This document shows, piece after piece, positions 47,816-59,262 of a DNA stretch of 62,459 bases. Location of the stretch: assembly GCA_001586965.3 (NCBI GenBank), contig LUCW03002210.1, forward strand, positions 10,001 to 72,459, given 5' to 3'. Positions within the stretch are counted from its first letter, which is position 1, and the number at the start of each line of letters is the position of its first letter. The notes beneath the pieces are model-generated. The model did no database searches. It saw only the letters and a list, made by a program, of their open reading frames with translations, and had not been told where the DNA came from. A program made the translations under genes and the position numbers. The stretch is from Sphaeroforma sirkka. Taxonomy: Eukaryota > Opisthokonta > Ichthyosporea > Ichthyophonida.

Positions 47816-48745
47816 TCACTTTTGTCTCTTCTTGAGAGCGATGTCCTTCATCTCCCTTAAGCAAGGATAGACCACATCTCTGGTCCGACGCATCTTCTCT
47901 AACCATGGTAACACATGATCATCTCGAGACTCCTTGTTAAAGGGGATCTGTAATTCACTATAACGGCCCCGGAAATAGTGAGCGGGTGTTGTACCAGTGA
48001 CTGAATCAGGTGTTTCGTTCATCTGTGTCTGCACCCAATTGATTGAGTAAAGCCACATGTCAGCATCATCAAGTAGTGCTCCTCTCATGAGCTCCTTCAT
48101 CTTTCTGTGTCGTAACTTGTTTGCACCCTGTGTCTGAGGCTTGTAAGGTACACCCATTTTATGGCATGATCCCGCAACGAGTAACAGAGTCGTCATGACA
48201 TCTCCTGTAAACTCACTACCGTTGTCGGAACATACAATAGCTGGCCAGCCGAAATCTGCGAAGCGCTTATATATGGACTCAGCCACAGTTTGCGTCGATT
48301 TATCTTTTAGCGGATATAATACATTATATCTTGATGCGACATCAAACACGTGACAGACATATTTATCCTTCGTGTGTTCGGCCGTGGGTAGCGCAACCAA
48401 ATCAATGATAACCCGGCGCCACGGCTCGTCTTCTAATACGCTGCTTAGAGGTGCGTATCCGTAGCGCTTGATTCGGTTAACTTCGCAGTCGTTACATTCG
48501 TGATACACCTGAGATATATATTGCTTGAGATTCGGGTGTACGATTCCGTACCTCTTGCAATCTTTATCAGTTCTAACCTTATCCATGTGCTTGAGAGCAT
48601 GATTTTGTCTTAACCACTTCAGAACCGAGATTGGACAATACGAGTCTTCGAGTCCAGGTGATAACCCGGTGGAATCCTCACCTCCTGTAGATGTAGATGT
48701 AGAAGTAGGTATATAAATATATCCCTCTATACAAATAAAAACCAA
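47816..48745 (-). pseudogene. Ty3/gypsy-like integrase core, catalytic Glu replaced
   Basis: An open frame with a His/Cys zinc-binding region (HPNLKQYISQVYHECNDC), then first Asp in RVIIDLVALP and second Asp in VCSDNGSEF. Exactly 35 residues later, in PQTQGANKLRH, the position of the catalytic Glu is Lys; the related copy at 56.8 kb has Glu. The frame ends in TGA beside the solo LTR. The first dozen codons come from an LTR fragment, so this is a 5'-truncated copy. Related to, but clearly diverged from, the integrase at 56.3-57.3 kb. Confidence 0.8.
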
Positions 48746-48788
48746 TATGTTATCTTATTTGATCTTGATATTTTAGACTGACCGGAGG
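48729..48788 (-). mobile_element. Truncated LTR fragment (60 bp)
   Basis: The sequence matches the first part of the gypsy LTR (from CCTCCGGTCAGTCTAAAATA through the poly(T) stretch), reversed. It lacks the terminal TGTAGAAATACGG and everything downstream. One side joins the integrase remnant and the other the Cys-containing pseudogene. Confidence 0.75.
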
Positions 48789-51592
48789 CGTCTTATGATA
48801 GTTGTATTTTCACGGACAAAGTCTGTGCACAGCTCTTGGGTGCTGGAGCGACCGCCAACCTCGAATGTGAAGCAGAGGGCACACGCAAGGTATTCATGGC
48901 CCTGTCATTAGACTCCTACTATTGATATTTCGATGCGCCTCTGGGCCTCTGCCTCTACGGCCAGAGCTCTCCACGAGTTGTCGCATGCGATGCGTGCAGA
49001 GTCACCTACATGCTCCCAGGTCCCTCAGGCTATGACGAAAATCAACCCGTGGGTGTGGTCACGGGCGAAGCGAATCCACCGGCTATTGATGTGACCGTAT
49101 ATGTCAGCAATGGTCAGCAAGCCTCTACCATTGAGATTCACGATTGCACCATCTACACCGATAACGTGCTTCCTCAGCTGACTGACGAGGCCACAGGCAC
49201 ATCCACCGCCGTTGGAGTCGTGAATTACAGCTATTCCGAATCTTTCGCCTGCAACCCCATTGCGGGTGGATCAAAGTGGCAGCCCGAGTATGCCGGGCAC
49301 TATATTTTCTTCCTTGAAAAGCGACTAGATACTTGGGACGTTTTCATTCTGAATGTAAGGCGTAGTGATCTGTGCGAATGGACAGACGAAGTGCACAGTT
49401 GCAGTGTGAATTCCGCCAAAAAATTAACCGTCGGCACGGCAGATTTCGCTACAAGAAGTGTTTTTGGAGTCCATACCGACGATACGTTTGTGCTAATATA
49501 CAACAAACGCTGCAACATCCACGTCATCAGTTGTAGTGGTCGTAGTACCCTGATCGATACAGACACCCTAGCTGTCGGTCAGACGGTGCAGTACGATGTA
49601 GACATAGTTGCAGGGGCAGGTCCAGGCAACAGAGATGAGGCCTGGTTCTACTTTGTGCCTGCGCGCACTATGACACTAGCCGTGGCTGTGGTATACAATT
49701 CAGTGCGAGTAGTCGACGCAAGTGTTGGTACGAGTCTCCTGACTTTCCTGGTATTTGCTCAAGCTTTCCGCTTGTACAATCCGGAGGACTATATTCTCAG
49801 GTTTTGTGGTGGTGCAACGGCCAGACGGTACCTGGGGCGGTGTTTGTTTACGTTCAGAGCTCCACACAAACTCCTACGCACCTAACATCATTTGTAAACC
49901 GATGTTTGGTGACAGTTGGGTTTCAGAAACCGTGGACAACCATGCTCACGAGACTGCCAATACTGGGCGGCTCAACATCGCTCTGATAAAGGAAAACTGG
50001 GAATGTGAATATGCGTATGTTTTTAAAAACCCTAAAAAACCCCTAAAATCTAGGCTTATGTCTCGCTAGATCAGAGACACTGGATGTGCTAACCGTGTGG
50101 ACCGACACCACAGCCACAGAGAGTGAATCATCCGACGACTGTGGTGCTCCCACTCAGAGATGGCTGGATTGTGTGCCAGTCCCGGAGAATAGTGCCGCAG
50201 AAGTAACCAACACACCCAATAAGTTGCCCGACTGATGCGCCTGTTCTTGACAACACATTCAGTATAAGTGCTCTCTTCAAGGAATGCGACGATGTCGCAG
50301 AGTGCCACTCCCGAGATGAGGCTTCACAAACCTATTTTCGGCGGAGTAATACATTCTCATCGCTTAATCTGGTAACGTGTTGTATTTGTACGGGCGTATG
50401 TTTTTCTACGCTGATTATACATATGCCAACTTCCTAGGTACGAGAACCGCAGTGTATAGATTCGATGGCGATAGTACATGGCAAGAATTGAGTAGGCAAA
50501 CAGTTAATGTATTCGACAATCTTGACTTCTCCGCTTGTATCGATGAGGACGGTACCCATTGGATAGCATCCACCATCGACAGCAAGGTCTCGCTCCAATA
50601 CATGCAGTCGCAGCAAACCGCGTTCACTTTAAGATGGGAATTCGACAGTGTCGTCGACTATAACATGCAAACAGCTTTCGATTACACCTGCCAGCTGCAT
50701 GTGCTTGTGACGGTAGAGGGTATACTTTCAGAAGATTCCATCACAAAGATTGTAGTGCCCAAACGGTCTAACGACGTGACAGTCATAGAGACTCTCGCTG
50801 GGGTAGCGAAGAAAAAAAAACCCATCGACTTGTGTCGCATCTTCGTATTGCTGAGCATGCATGGTTTCTACTGTCAAGGACACGAAGCAGCACACCAAAT
50901 TTTATATGCGGCTCCTAGCGGTGATAATCCAGTCTGGACTGCTATATAGACGGATTTCGGTGATTTTTCCTCCACCATTTTGCACATTCAGTCTATCACT
51001 GACGCACGGGTCTATTTCTTGGTCGCTCATTGGGTGGGCGACGCAAGTCTGATGGTGAGCGAACGATTGCTCGATGACTACAATCGTGCGGAGAGAGTTG
51101 GAACGTATACGTTTGAATCTGTGCATTCTTATGGAGACACAACCACAGCATCTCTCTCATTCGACGCCGCAAACAATCTGATTGTTGCTTTTTACTCTGT
51201 CAGTACCAGATCCTGAGTACCCCGTCCTTGTGCGCTGATGTTAATCTAGAGTTTTATGCAAGTAGCGATGATTGTACTGCCGCGCCGCTCAATCCCGCCA
51301 TTTCAGTGATAGCCGTTCCCGTGAATGGTAGATGTGTGGAGCTTCCGTGCGTGAATCTATGGACTGAAATCATTGTGGCTACGGGATATACACGCAGAGT
51401 GTATAGACCAGGCCGACTCGTATAGTGCCACCACCAACCGAGACCCTTACAATACTCTTTTCATCCCGGACGGAGGTGATATCCAGAAGTGCATAATGCT
51501 GAACTACGACAAATACTTATCACTGATTGTTGCATGGACGAGAACAGCTGTCAGGGTTAGCTCTACGATGAGTGTTCACCATTTGATCTGAT
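48789..51592 (+). pseudogene. Decayed Cys-containing gene of unknown family
   Basis: Coding-like sequence runs for 2.8 kb in shifting frames: about 48793-49885 (in-frame TGA at 48923-48925), 49804-49986, about 50070-50235, 50377-50949, 50980-51216, 51228-51425 and 51373-51591. The best segment (49010-49885, 291 codons) has beta-strand-like alternation with scattered Cys and acidic residues (YVSNGQQASTIEIHDCTIYT; WDVFILNVRRSDLCEW). Later segments read similarly (AVYRFDGDSTWQEL; FSACIDEDGTHWIA). The style suggests a secreted or surface beta-rich, possibly propeller-like protein, but no family is recognised. Its 5' end is cut by the LTR fragment. Some breaks could be introns, but no consistent splice chain was found. 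Confidence 0.5.
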
Positions 51593-52433
51593 TTGGTATG
51601 ATTTCAGATGATGAAATAGCTTCAATCGGACATTAATTTTTCTCGCGGGCGCATACCTAGTCACAAGTGAATCTGATTATTAAGGATTTAAGTTGTATTG
51701 TACTAAACAGTGATCTAGACAATAAACAAAAAAAGAGACCTCGACAATGTTATTTCCGGATATAAGTATATCATGTCACCACCCAAATCGCCCACCGACT
51801 AGCTGACTTCTCGTAAGTTAATTCACAAATACAAGCTTGTCGACCTGTCCTACATTCCATATTGGCATGATTACGATGACCTAGAAAACAATGCGACTTA
51901 GCTTTGCACTTCCAGCACAGCTAACGTCTAGTAGAAACGCGTTGAAGCCGTCAAAAAAGGATTACTAACACACACACAAAAGTTGTGGTTATATGTATTT
52001 AAGTATTTTTGTTGGTGTTTTGTATGCACACAAAATATGTATATAAGCTGTTTTATAATTACTTTCAACACATTCCTTGTTTAATATGTCTAGAACGTTT
52101 AATTTTTCTAGAACACTCGTGTGTAAACTGAGGAGCAGCGTGCCAAAAATAGTAATTGGGAGAATGGAAAGCTGATGAAATATTGAGCCATGTTCTCTCC
52201 CGAGCGATTCAACCAGCGTTGGTTCGGTGGCTCGATGCACTACTTGGTGCCGTAAATCGTGTACGTGATAACTGCTTTTCTCGGCTGTGTGATTAATATG
52301 GACCCAGCAACTGATTCAATGCTTTGGTAGTTGCCCTAACTATGAGCGAGTATAATAACCATGTCGTCCGTCATCTTGAACTCATGAAATTCTTGGTCAA
52401 TTACCCTCTTTACTCTTGTGCCATTACTCGCTG
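51593..52433. other. No gene seen
   Basis: AT-rich sequence between the pseudogene and the LTR. A minus-strand frame of 83 codons at 51989-52240 has no recognisable features. Confidence 0.5.
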
Positions 52434-53029
52434 TGTAGAAATACGGTCTCCGGTCAGTCTAAAGTATCAAGATCAAATGAGATAACATATTGTTGCTTAA
52501 TTGTATTTATAATAATTTAATACAAATTCTTTTTCCAATATTTTCAAAGTGTTCTAGATTTTCTTTGATGGCTCCAATAGCCTGAGTATTTGGTATGACT
52601 CATTTACTTGGGACATATTTGAGACGATAGTAGATGTAGGATATTATAAACTAAATTTTATAATCTCTGAACTACTACTTATAGGTTTTGGTCTTCGCGC
52701 CAATCTCCAAAATCCAATCAGTCTTTTTCTTTTTTTAACTTTTCTTCAGATGGAACTTTATTTATATTAGCCAATGGATTAACTTGACTTACGTTATTAT
52801 GTCTATCTACAAATTAAGCATGTGGTCATGAACACTTAGTACTTCTAGTGAAAATTATTCAATAAAGAACAGCTAGAGGTACGCCCTGTGTGATCGAGGA
52901 TATTTAGGCTCTTAACAAGAGGCAGTCCCGATCATTCTTACACAAGCTACTACTGCTAAATCCTAACTGACTAAATTGTATTTTAGTTTAATATAGTTTG
53001 AAACCTAGAAATTTCCATCGAAGTTTACA
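52434..53029 (+). mobile_element. 5' LTR of copy 1 (596 bp)
   Basis: Begins TGTAGAAATACGG and ends TCGAAGTTTACA, termini confirmed independently by the solo LTR with its target duplication. Contains AATAAA at 52861-52866. The sequence after the LTR starts GATTTTTCAGTTATTTAG and has no TGG-type primer-binding site. About 190 bp of leader precede the gag ATG at 53217. Confidence 0.9.
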
Positions 53030-53216
53030 GATTTTTCAGTTATTTAGTAGTTACCGTAATGTACTGCTTCTAGACTGTCTAATAATTGCTTACTATCCAG
53101 CGATACGACTGTAAGTATTCTATACTACCTCATAGTAGCTATACTATCCTAAAGTAAGATACACGCTAGTTACTATACCTAGACCTTTTTAATTTTCCTG
53201 TTCTTGAGCTATTACT

Positions 53217-54590
53217 ATGGATAAAAGAAATTCTAAATACAAGGGAGCCGCCAACTCTAAGCTTGCTAAGCCTGTTGAGGTTCCTGAGGTTACTGGGGAC
53301 ACTGGTCCGTCTGGTACTGAGCCTAACTCTGGTAATCACGACTTTGGTAATCGTTATATCAGTACCTCTAGAGAGTACCCACTCTAGCACTGAAGACGAG
53401 GGAGTGAGAACCAGACAACAACGTCTCAGGCTATTACGTTCTGGTATGCAAGTCCTTGAGGACCGTCTATTGAATGACTCTGACCTTGATGATAAGAAAG
53501 CGGATAACATTCGCTATCCAATCGATAACAAGAGAAAGGAGATAGACTCCATCTTGACACTAACAGCCTGTAGCACTGAGCGTGAACCTCGTGAACGCTT
53601 CGAACCAAGCTTTATAAAGCAGCTAGGTAACGCGCAGGCTGAGGTCGATTTCTCTACTAATGAGAGTACAGTGGAGACACTGAAGGCCTTCGACCAACTT
53701 AAGAAGTCTGCCAGCCTTAAGGATAAGCAGATGATGAATGCCTTTATTCATTTCTGTGAGTTAGAGGAATGGAAAACAAAACTATCTTGGAGGCCTGTGA
53801 GCCCAACTGGAAAGCCCTACCCTGGCGCCAGTTGCGTGAGAATATACTTAACGCCTTCTTCGAAGATGCACGTGACCGTAAACTTCTAGAGTCTCGCAAG
53901 ACCTTTGCGAACGACACTACTATTCGAGGTGCTCTAGCCCATATGACACATATGAACACTCGGATGGGAGGTCGTACCTATATTGGCGAATATTTATTAA
54001 TTTGTCAGATGATGGAGACTCTGGGAACTAACCTCTTTAAGAAAGTCAATGATGACATCATCGCCTATGGTGATTTGCGATCTATGCCTTGGTCTGTCCT
54101 TGAGAAGATAGTTCAAAAGCATACCAACCCATCTACTAGAGTACTTAGTACCTCGAGCTTTCCCCAGCCCGCGAAGCGTACCGCGAAAGAGAATAACACT
54201 GCGCGTAATACTAAGAAACCTCGCACTACTGCTGGAGGTAGTAAAGGCTCTACTCCTACTGAACCAAAGGGTGAAAGGAAGGAGAGAGCACCTTGAAAGA
54301 AGTGTGGTTACAACCTCACTAAACGTGATGGCAAGTGGAATGGTAAACACGACTCTGTTAAGTGTGCACCAGGCAAGTCAAACTTTGGGCACTTTATGTA
54401 AGAGTGTACTACTTGCAAGGGTACTAACGGTTGGCACAAAGAGGATTGCAAGGACTTACCGGACGTCCAAGTTAAGCACTGACAGTTCTATATGTGTGCA
54501 CTAGAACAAGATTATGAGAAAAAGTTCAATAAAATCTATACCAAAGGAAATGAAAGTATATTTCAAACCGTTTATGTAAATGGATAAAAA
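53217..54590 (+). pseudogene. gag of copy 1, frameshifted with in-frame stops
   Basis: From ATG 53217 (MDKRNSKYKGAA) the frame runs to a TAG after a shift near 53370, continues as LRLLRSGMQVLEDRLLND, shifts again near 53775 and goes on to 54296. Four in-frame stops follow in one frame: TGA 54294, TAA 54399, TGA 54480 and TAA 54585. Between them lie Cys/His clusters (KKCGYNL; ECTTCKGTNGWHKEDC), the likely nucleocapsid knuckle. A 790-bp deletion relative to the inverted copy lies at 53330. Confidence 0.8.
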
Positions 54591-54599
54591 GTTATAACA

Positions 54600-56150
54600 C
54601 TTTTTTATCCAGGGGCTGAAGTCTCTGCTATCTCACGTCGAGTAGCCTACGCTACAGATATGGCTATCCATAACGAAACAACTAATTTAGTCTTGGGAAA
54701 TGGCAAAGTTACCACTTGCGAAGAAGCCATTAACTATGTACACATAATGTTGTCAAATAGAAGAGAAGTAAAGACTCACCTAAACGATACTGACATGTCT
54801 CAGAAATACGATTTAATTATAGGTATGACTGATCTTCTCAGTTTAGGTATAACACTCACTGGTCTGCCTAATGGGCTAGACCCGAATAAAGATCAGTCAG
54901 ATGATAATATGTTAAAGATACCTAAACCTCCGGAAGGAGAAGCAAGAGATATGATTCCGCACTTCACCGATATAATTATGGACTTAATTATACAAAACAG
55001 GAAGATTGCAATAACTGACTGGTGTATGTTTAAGTTCTCTAATGGGTACGTTAGACTTGACTTAACAAACGTCGACTTCTCTAAGTTAAAGTGTCCTTCA
55101 CATAACTACGTGAGTTGGAGACACAAAGACGTTGTCAAAACCCAAATCGAAGATTGGTTAAAACAGGGTCTAATTGAAATCAATTATGATGCAACCCCAG
55201 TTAACTTAGCTCTCTTAGCGGTCGATCAATATAAATCTGATGGAACGTTTAGTAAAACAAGAGTAGTACTAGACCTGTCGCCAATCAACAAACTAATTCC
55301 GCAACATAGTTTTCCCTTACCTAAGATAAGCGAGATACTACGCAAAATGGAGGTGCGACTATCTTTTCCAAGATAGACTTAAAAGCTGCATTCCATCAAC
55401 TACAGATATATGAGCCTCATAGGAAATTCTTTTCCTTTACTTGGCAAGGTAAGAAGTACCAGTTTAAAGGTGCACCTGAAGGCTTACACATGTTACCTTC
55501 TTTCTTCCAACAAGTTATGTTGGAACTATTTGCGGACCTGTCGTATAACGTATCAGTCTATTTAGATGATATAGTTATCTTTACAAAGACAGCACATGAA
55601 CATGCTAAACTCGTTAAAGAAGTCTTAAAGCGACTTAATCATGCTAAACTTAAGATTAACGAAGACAAGTGTTCTTTTGCTAAATATACTATACACTTAC
55701 TTGGCTACAAAGTATCTGCAGCAGGGGTAGAAATTGATCCTGGCAAGAAACAGTTTCTGTTGGATTTATCAACACCAATTACTGGAAGAGATGTGAACTC
55801 TGTGTGTGGGTTTGTTAACTTCTTCTCGGATTCGGTACCGCATCTTTCTCATTACTTAAAGCCTTTCAGTCTCCTACGGCTGCACAAAGGACCTTTGGGA
55901 AAGCTTTGGACTAAAGAATGTGATGATGCATTTAAACTAGTCAAAAGTAAAGTAATGGACGCACCCATCATGCAGTACCCTGTGGATGGTGTCCCATTCC
56001 AAGTAGCAACCGACGCTTCAGATCGAGCGGTAGGTGGAGTGCTTTACCAAACGATAAATGGTAAACCGCGCTACATACAATTCTTTAGCAAGAGTTATAA
56101 TAAGAGTCAACGGAATTACCCTACCGTTAAACAAGAGCTCCTTGCTATAG
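54600..56150 (+). pseudogene. Protease remnant, reverse transcriptase and partial RNase H of copy 1
   Basis: A retropepsin-like start appears as YPGAEVSAIS, the Asp-Ser/Thr-Gly triad being degraded. Reverse transcriptase follows with VVLDLSPINKLIP, a one-base loss in a GGG run near 55352 that shifts the frame, KIDLKAAFHQL (motif A), FKGAPEGLHMLPSFFQQ and VYLDDIVIF (catalytic YLDD). RNase H begins at FQVATDASDRAVGGVLYQ but is cut after QELLAI at 56150. The inverted copy lacks the base loss. Confidence 0.85.
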
Positions 56151-57343
56151 GCACTCAACTACTTAAAGCGCTGCTTAAAGAACAGCCAGGAGTTGCGAAA
56201 CAACTGAAGAAGATACTTCAACAATCCAATGTTGTCAATTATGTATCTCAGGAGTCTACCCCTCCTGATACTGAGGTTGCCCTTTCCAACAGGACTATGG
56301 TTCATCCAGCCAGCATTACGCAGAATCTGACTGACTTAGAGGAGCTCGAAAGTAGAGTTAAAATTATACATAATTTAACGCATCGAGCATATGAGCATAC
56401 TTATAAAATGGCTATTCGTGCAGGGCTTGATCACCCGGCGCTGAAAGAAACCATACGTGAAGTATACCGACGCTGTACTGATTGTGAAAAGAACCAGATC
56501 AAGCGATACGGTTGGGCACCCCTAAAAAGTGTGACAGAAGACCCACCGATGCGCCGAGTCATAGTCGATTTGGTTAAACTCCCGCGATCCAAGCATACTG
56601 GCGATGTATATATCTGTCATTTCTTATGTGTGGCTTCGGGCTATAACTTGCTTTATGCAATACCGAACAAACGTCCACAAACAGTGGCAGAATTATGCTA
56701 TCACGTCTTCAATGACTTCGGTTTCCCCCGAGTACTATGTTCTGATAACGGTAGTGAGTTTTGTACCGACGTAATGGAGGCACTTATACTCGTATCAGGC
56801 ATGACCCATAGGCGTGGTGTTCCTTACAAACCTCAAACGCAGGGTGCAAATGAGACACGTCATAGAGAACTTAAGAAACTCTTGCGTACCGCACTAGACG
56901 ACGTTGAGGATATGTGGCCTTATCATTTGAAATGGGTTCAGACTCAAATGAATAACTGCATGAATCCTCAAACTGGAACACTCCCGTTTCACTATTTCTT
57001 TGGCCGCTATAGTGAATTACAAGCAACGTTTGATAAAACTGCGCCCGAGAAACACGCTACCCGGTGGCTACAAAAGATCGAACATATGCAGAACGTTGTT
57101 TACCCCTGTTTACTCGAGCACAAAATCGCGTCCTACTTAAAGCGTATGACCGATGGAATAACACTAAGAACATTGTTCAGTTCAAAGTCGGCGATTACGT
57201 TAACATTATAAATCGAAACGCCAACGTTACCGAACTTTCTTCTAAGACGATAGGACCTTTTGTTATTTCCTACCATGATGAGAAGAGTGATACTTACGAA
57301 GTGAATAACATTGATGGTACTAGCGCAACTAATCTAGGCACAT
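56151..57343 (+). pseudogene. Integrase of copy 1 (catalytic triad intact, 3' truncated)
   Basis: After the deletion joint at 56150, the frame continues with a His/Cys zinc-binding region (HPALKETIREVYRRCTDC), then RVIVDLVKLP, VLCSDNGSEF and, 35 residues on, PQTQGANETRHRE with the expected Glu. The frame shifts near 57130 into the GPF module (TIGPFVISYHDEKSDTYEV) and ends at 57343, where the inverted copy starts. Any chromodomain-like tail is missing. Confidence 0.82.
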
Positions 57344-58856
57344 CACAGGCGACAGTAAAGTAACTTCTATAAAGGTAGTCTTTAAACTGTCTTAGCGCAG
57401 TAACTATAGCAAGGAGCTCTTGTTTAACGGTAGGGTAATTCCGTTGACTCTTATTATAACTCTTGCTAAAGAATTGTATGTAGCGCGGTTTACCATTTAT
57501 CGTTTGGTAAAGCACTCCACCTACCGCTCGATCTGAAGCGTCGGTTGCTACTTGGAATGGGACACCATCCACAGGGTACTGCATGATGGGTGCGTCCATT
57601 ACTTTACTTTTGACTAGTTTAAATGCATCATCACATTCTTTAGTCCAAAGCTTTCCCAAAGGTCCTTTGTGCAGCCGTAGGAGACTGAAAGGCTTTAAGT
57701 AATGAGAAAGATGCGGTACCGAATCCGAGAAGAAGTTAACAAACCCACACACAGAGTTCACATCTCTTCCAGTAATTGGTGTTGATAAATCCAACAGAAA
57801 CTGTTTCTTGCCAGGATCAATTTCTACCCCTGCTGCAGATACTTTGTAGCCAAGTAAGTGTATAGTATATTTAGCAAAAGAACACTTGTCTTCGTTAATC
57901 TTAAGTTTAGCATGATTAAGTCGCTTTAAGACTTCTTTAACGAGTTTAGCATGTTCATGTGCTGTCTTTGTAAAGATAACTATATCATCTAAATAGACTG
58001 ATACGTTATACGACAGGTCCGCAAATAGTTCCATCATAACTTGTTGGAAGAAAGAAGGTAACATGTGTAAGCCTTCAGGTGCACCTTTAAACTGGTACTT
58101 CTTACCTTGCCAAGTAAAGGAAAAGTATTTCCTATGAGGCTCATATATCTGTAGTTGATGGAATGCAGCTTTTAAGTCTATCTTGGAAAAGATAGTCGCA
58201 CCCTCCATTTTGCGTAGTATCTCGCTTATCTTAGGTAAGGGAAAACTATGTTGCGGAATTAGTTTGTTGATTGGCGACAGGTCTAGTACTACTCTTGTTT
58301 TACTAAACGTTCCATCAGATTTATATTGATCGACCGCTAAGAGAGCTAAGTTAACTGGGGTTGCATCATAATTGATTTCAATTAGACCCTGTTTTAACCA
58401 ATCTTCGATTTGGGTTTTGACAACGTCTTTGTGTCTCCAACTCACGTAGTTTTGTGAAGGACACTTTAACTTAGAGAAGTCGACGTTTGTTAAGTCAAGT
58501 CTAACGTACCCATTAGAGAACTTAAACATACACCAGTCAGTTATTGCAATCTTCCTGTTTTGTATAATTAAGTCCATAATTATATCGGTGAAGTGCGGAA
58601 TCATATCTCTTGCTTCACCTTCCGGAGGTTTAGGTATCTTTAACATATTATCATCTGACTGATCTTTATTCGGGTCCAGCCCATTAGGCAGACCAGTGAG
58701 TGTTATACCTAAACTGAGAAGATCAGTCATACCTATAATTAAATCGTATTTCTGAGACATGTCAGTATCGTTTAGGTGAGTCTTTACTTCTCTTCTATTT
58801 GACAACATTATGTGTACATAGTTAATGGCTTCTTCGCAAGTGGTAACTTTTGCCAT
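57344..58856 (-). pseudogene. Reverse transcriptase and RNase H of copy 2
   Basis: One long frame of about 504 codons with the same motifs as copy 1 but without the one-base loss: KIDLKAAFHQL, FKGAPEGLHML, VYLDDIVIF, LLGYKVSAAGVEID, FQVATDASDRAVGG, then SKSYNKSQRNYP and ALRQFKDYLYRSYFTVACD. The first Met at 58856 is artificial, because an extra A in the run after GGAAATGGC breaks the link to the protease part upstream. Translation beyond 57344 belongs to the opposite element. Confidence 0.85.
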
Positions 58857-59262
58857 TTCCCAAGACTAAATTAGTTGTTTCGTTATGGATAGCCATATCT
58901 GTAGCGTAGGCTACTCGACGTGAGATAGCAGAGACTTCAGCCCCTGGATAAAAAAAAGTGTTATAACTTTTTTATCCAATTACATAAACGGTTTGAAATA
59001 TACTTTCATTTCCTTTGGTATAGATTTTATTGAACTTTTTCTCATAATCTTGTTCTAGTGCACACATATAGAACTGTCAGTGCTTAACTTGGACGTCCGG
59101 TAAGTCCTTGCAATCCTCTTTGTGCCAACCGTTAGTACCCTTGCAAGTAGTACACTCTTACATAAAGTGCCCAAAGTTTGACTTGCCTGGTGCACACTTA
59201 ACAGAGTCGTGTTTACCATTCCACTTGCCATCACGTTTAGTGAGGTTGTAACCACACTTCTT
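58857..59262 (-). pseudogene. Protease and nucleocapsid remnants of copy 2
   Basis: Carries the same TGA and TAA codons as copy 1 across the zinc-knuckle region (CACCTTGAAAG and TTTATGTAAGAG contexts), plus longer A runs near 58950 and 58965 that shift the frame. The degraded protease active site (CCAGGGGCTGAAG context) is shared too. Confidence 0.75.

Larger units (their letters stand above)
52434..57343 (+). mobile_element. Ty3/gypsy LTR retrotransposon copy 1 (5' LTR, gag, pol; 3' truncated)
   Basis: The order LTR, gag, protease remnant, reverse transcriptase, partial RNase H, integrase is diagnostic of Ty3/gypsy. It has lost about 790 bp within gag and part of RNase H, carries several frameshifts and stops, and ends abruptly at 57343 inside the integrase C-terminal module, where an inverted copy begins. 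No 3' LTR is present. Confidence 0.88.

Noticed and set aside
51989..52240. Minus-strand frame of 83 codons
   Set aside because: Short, with no motif, no neighbours on the strand and AT-rich surroundings.
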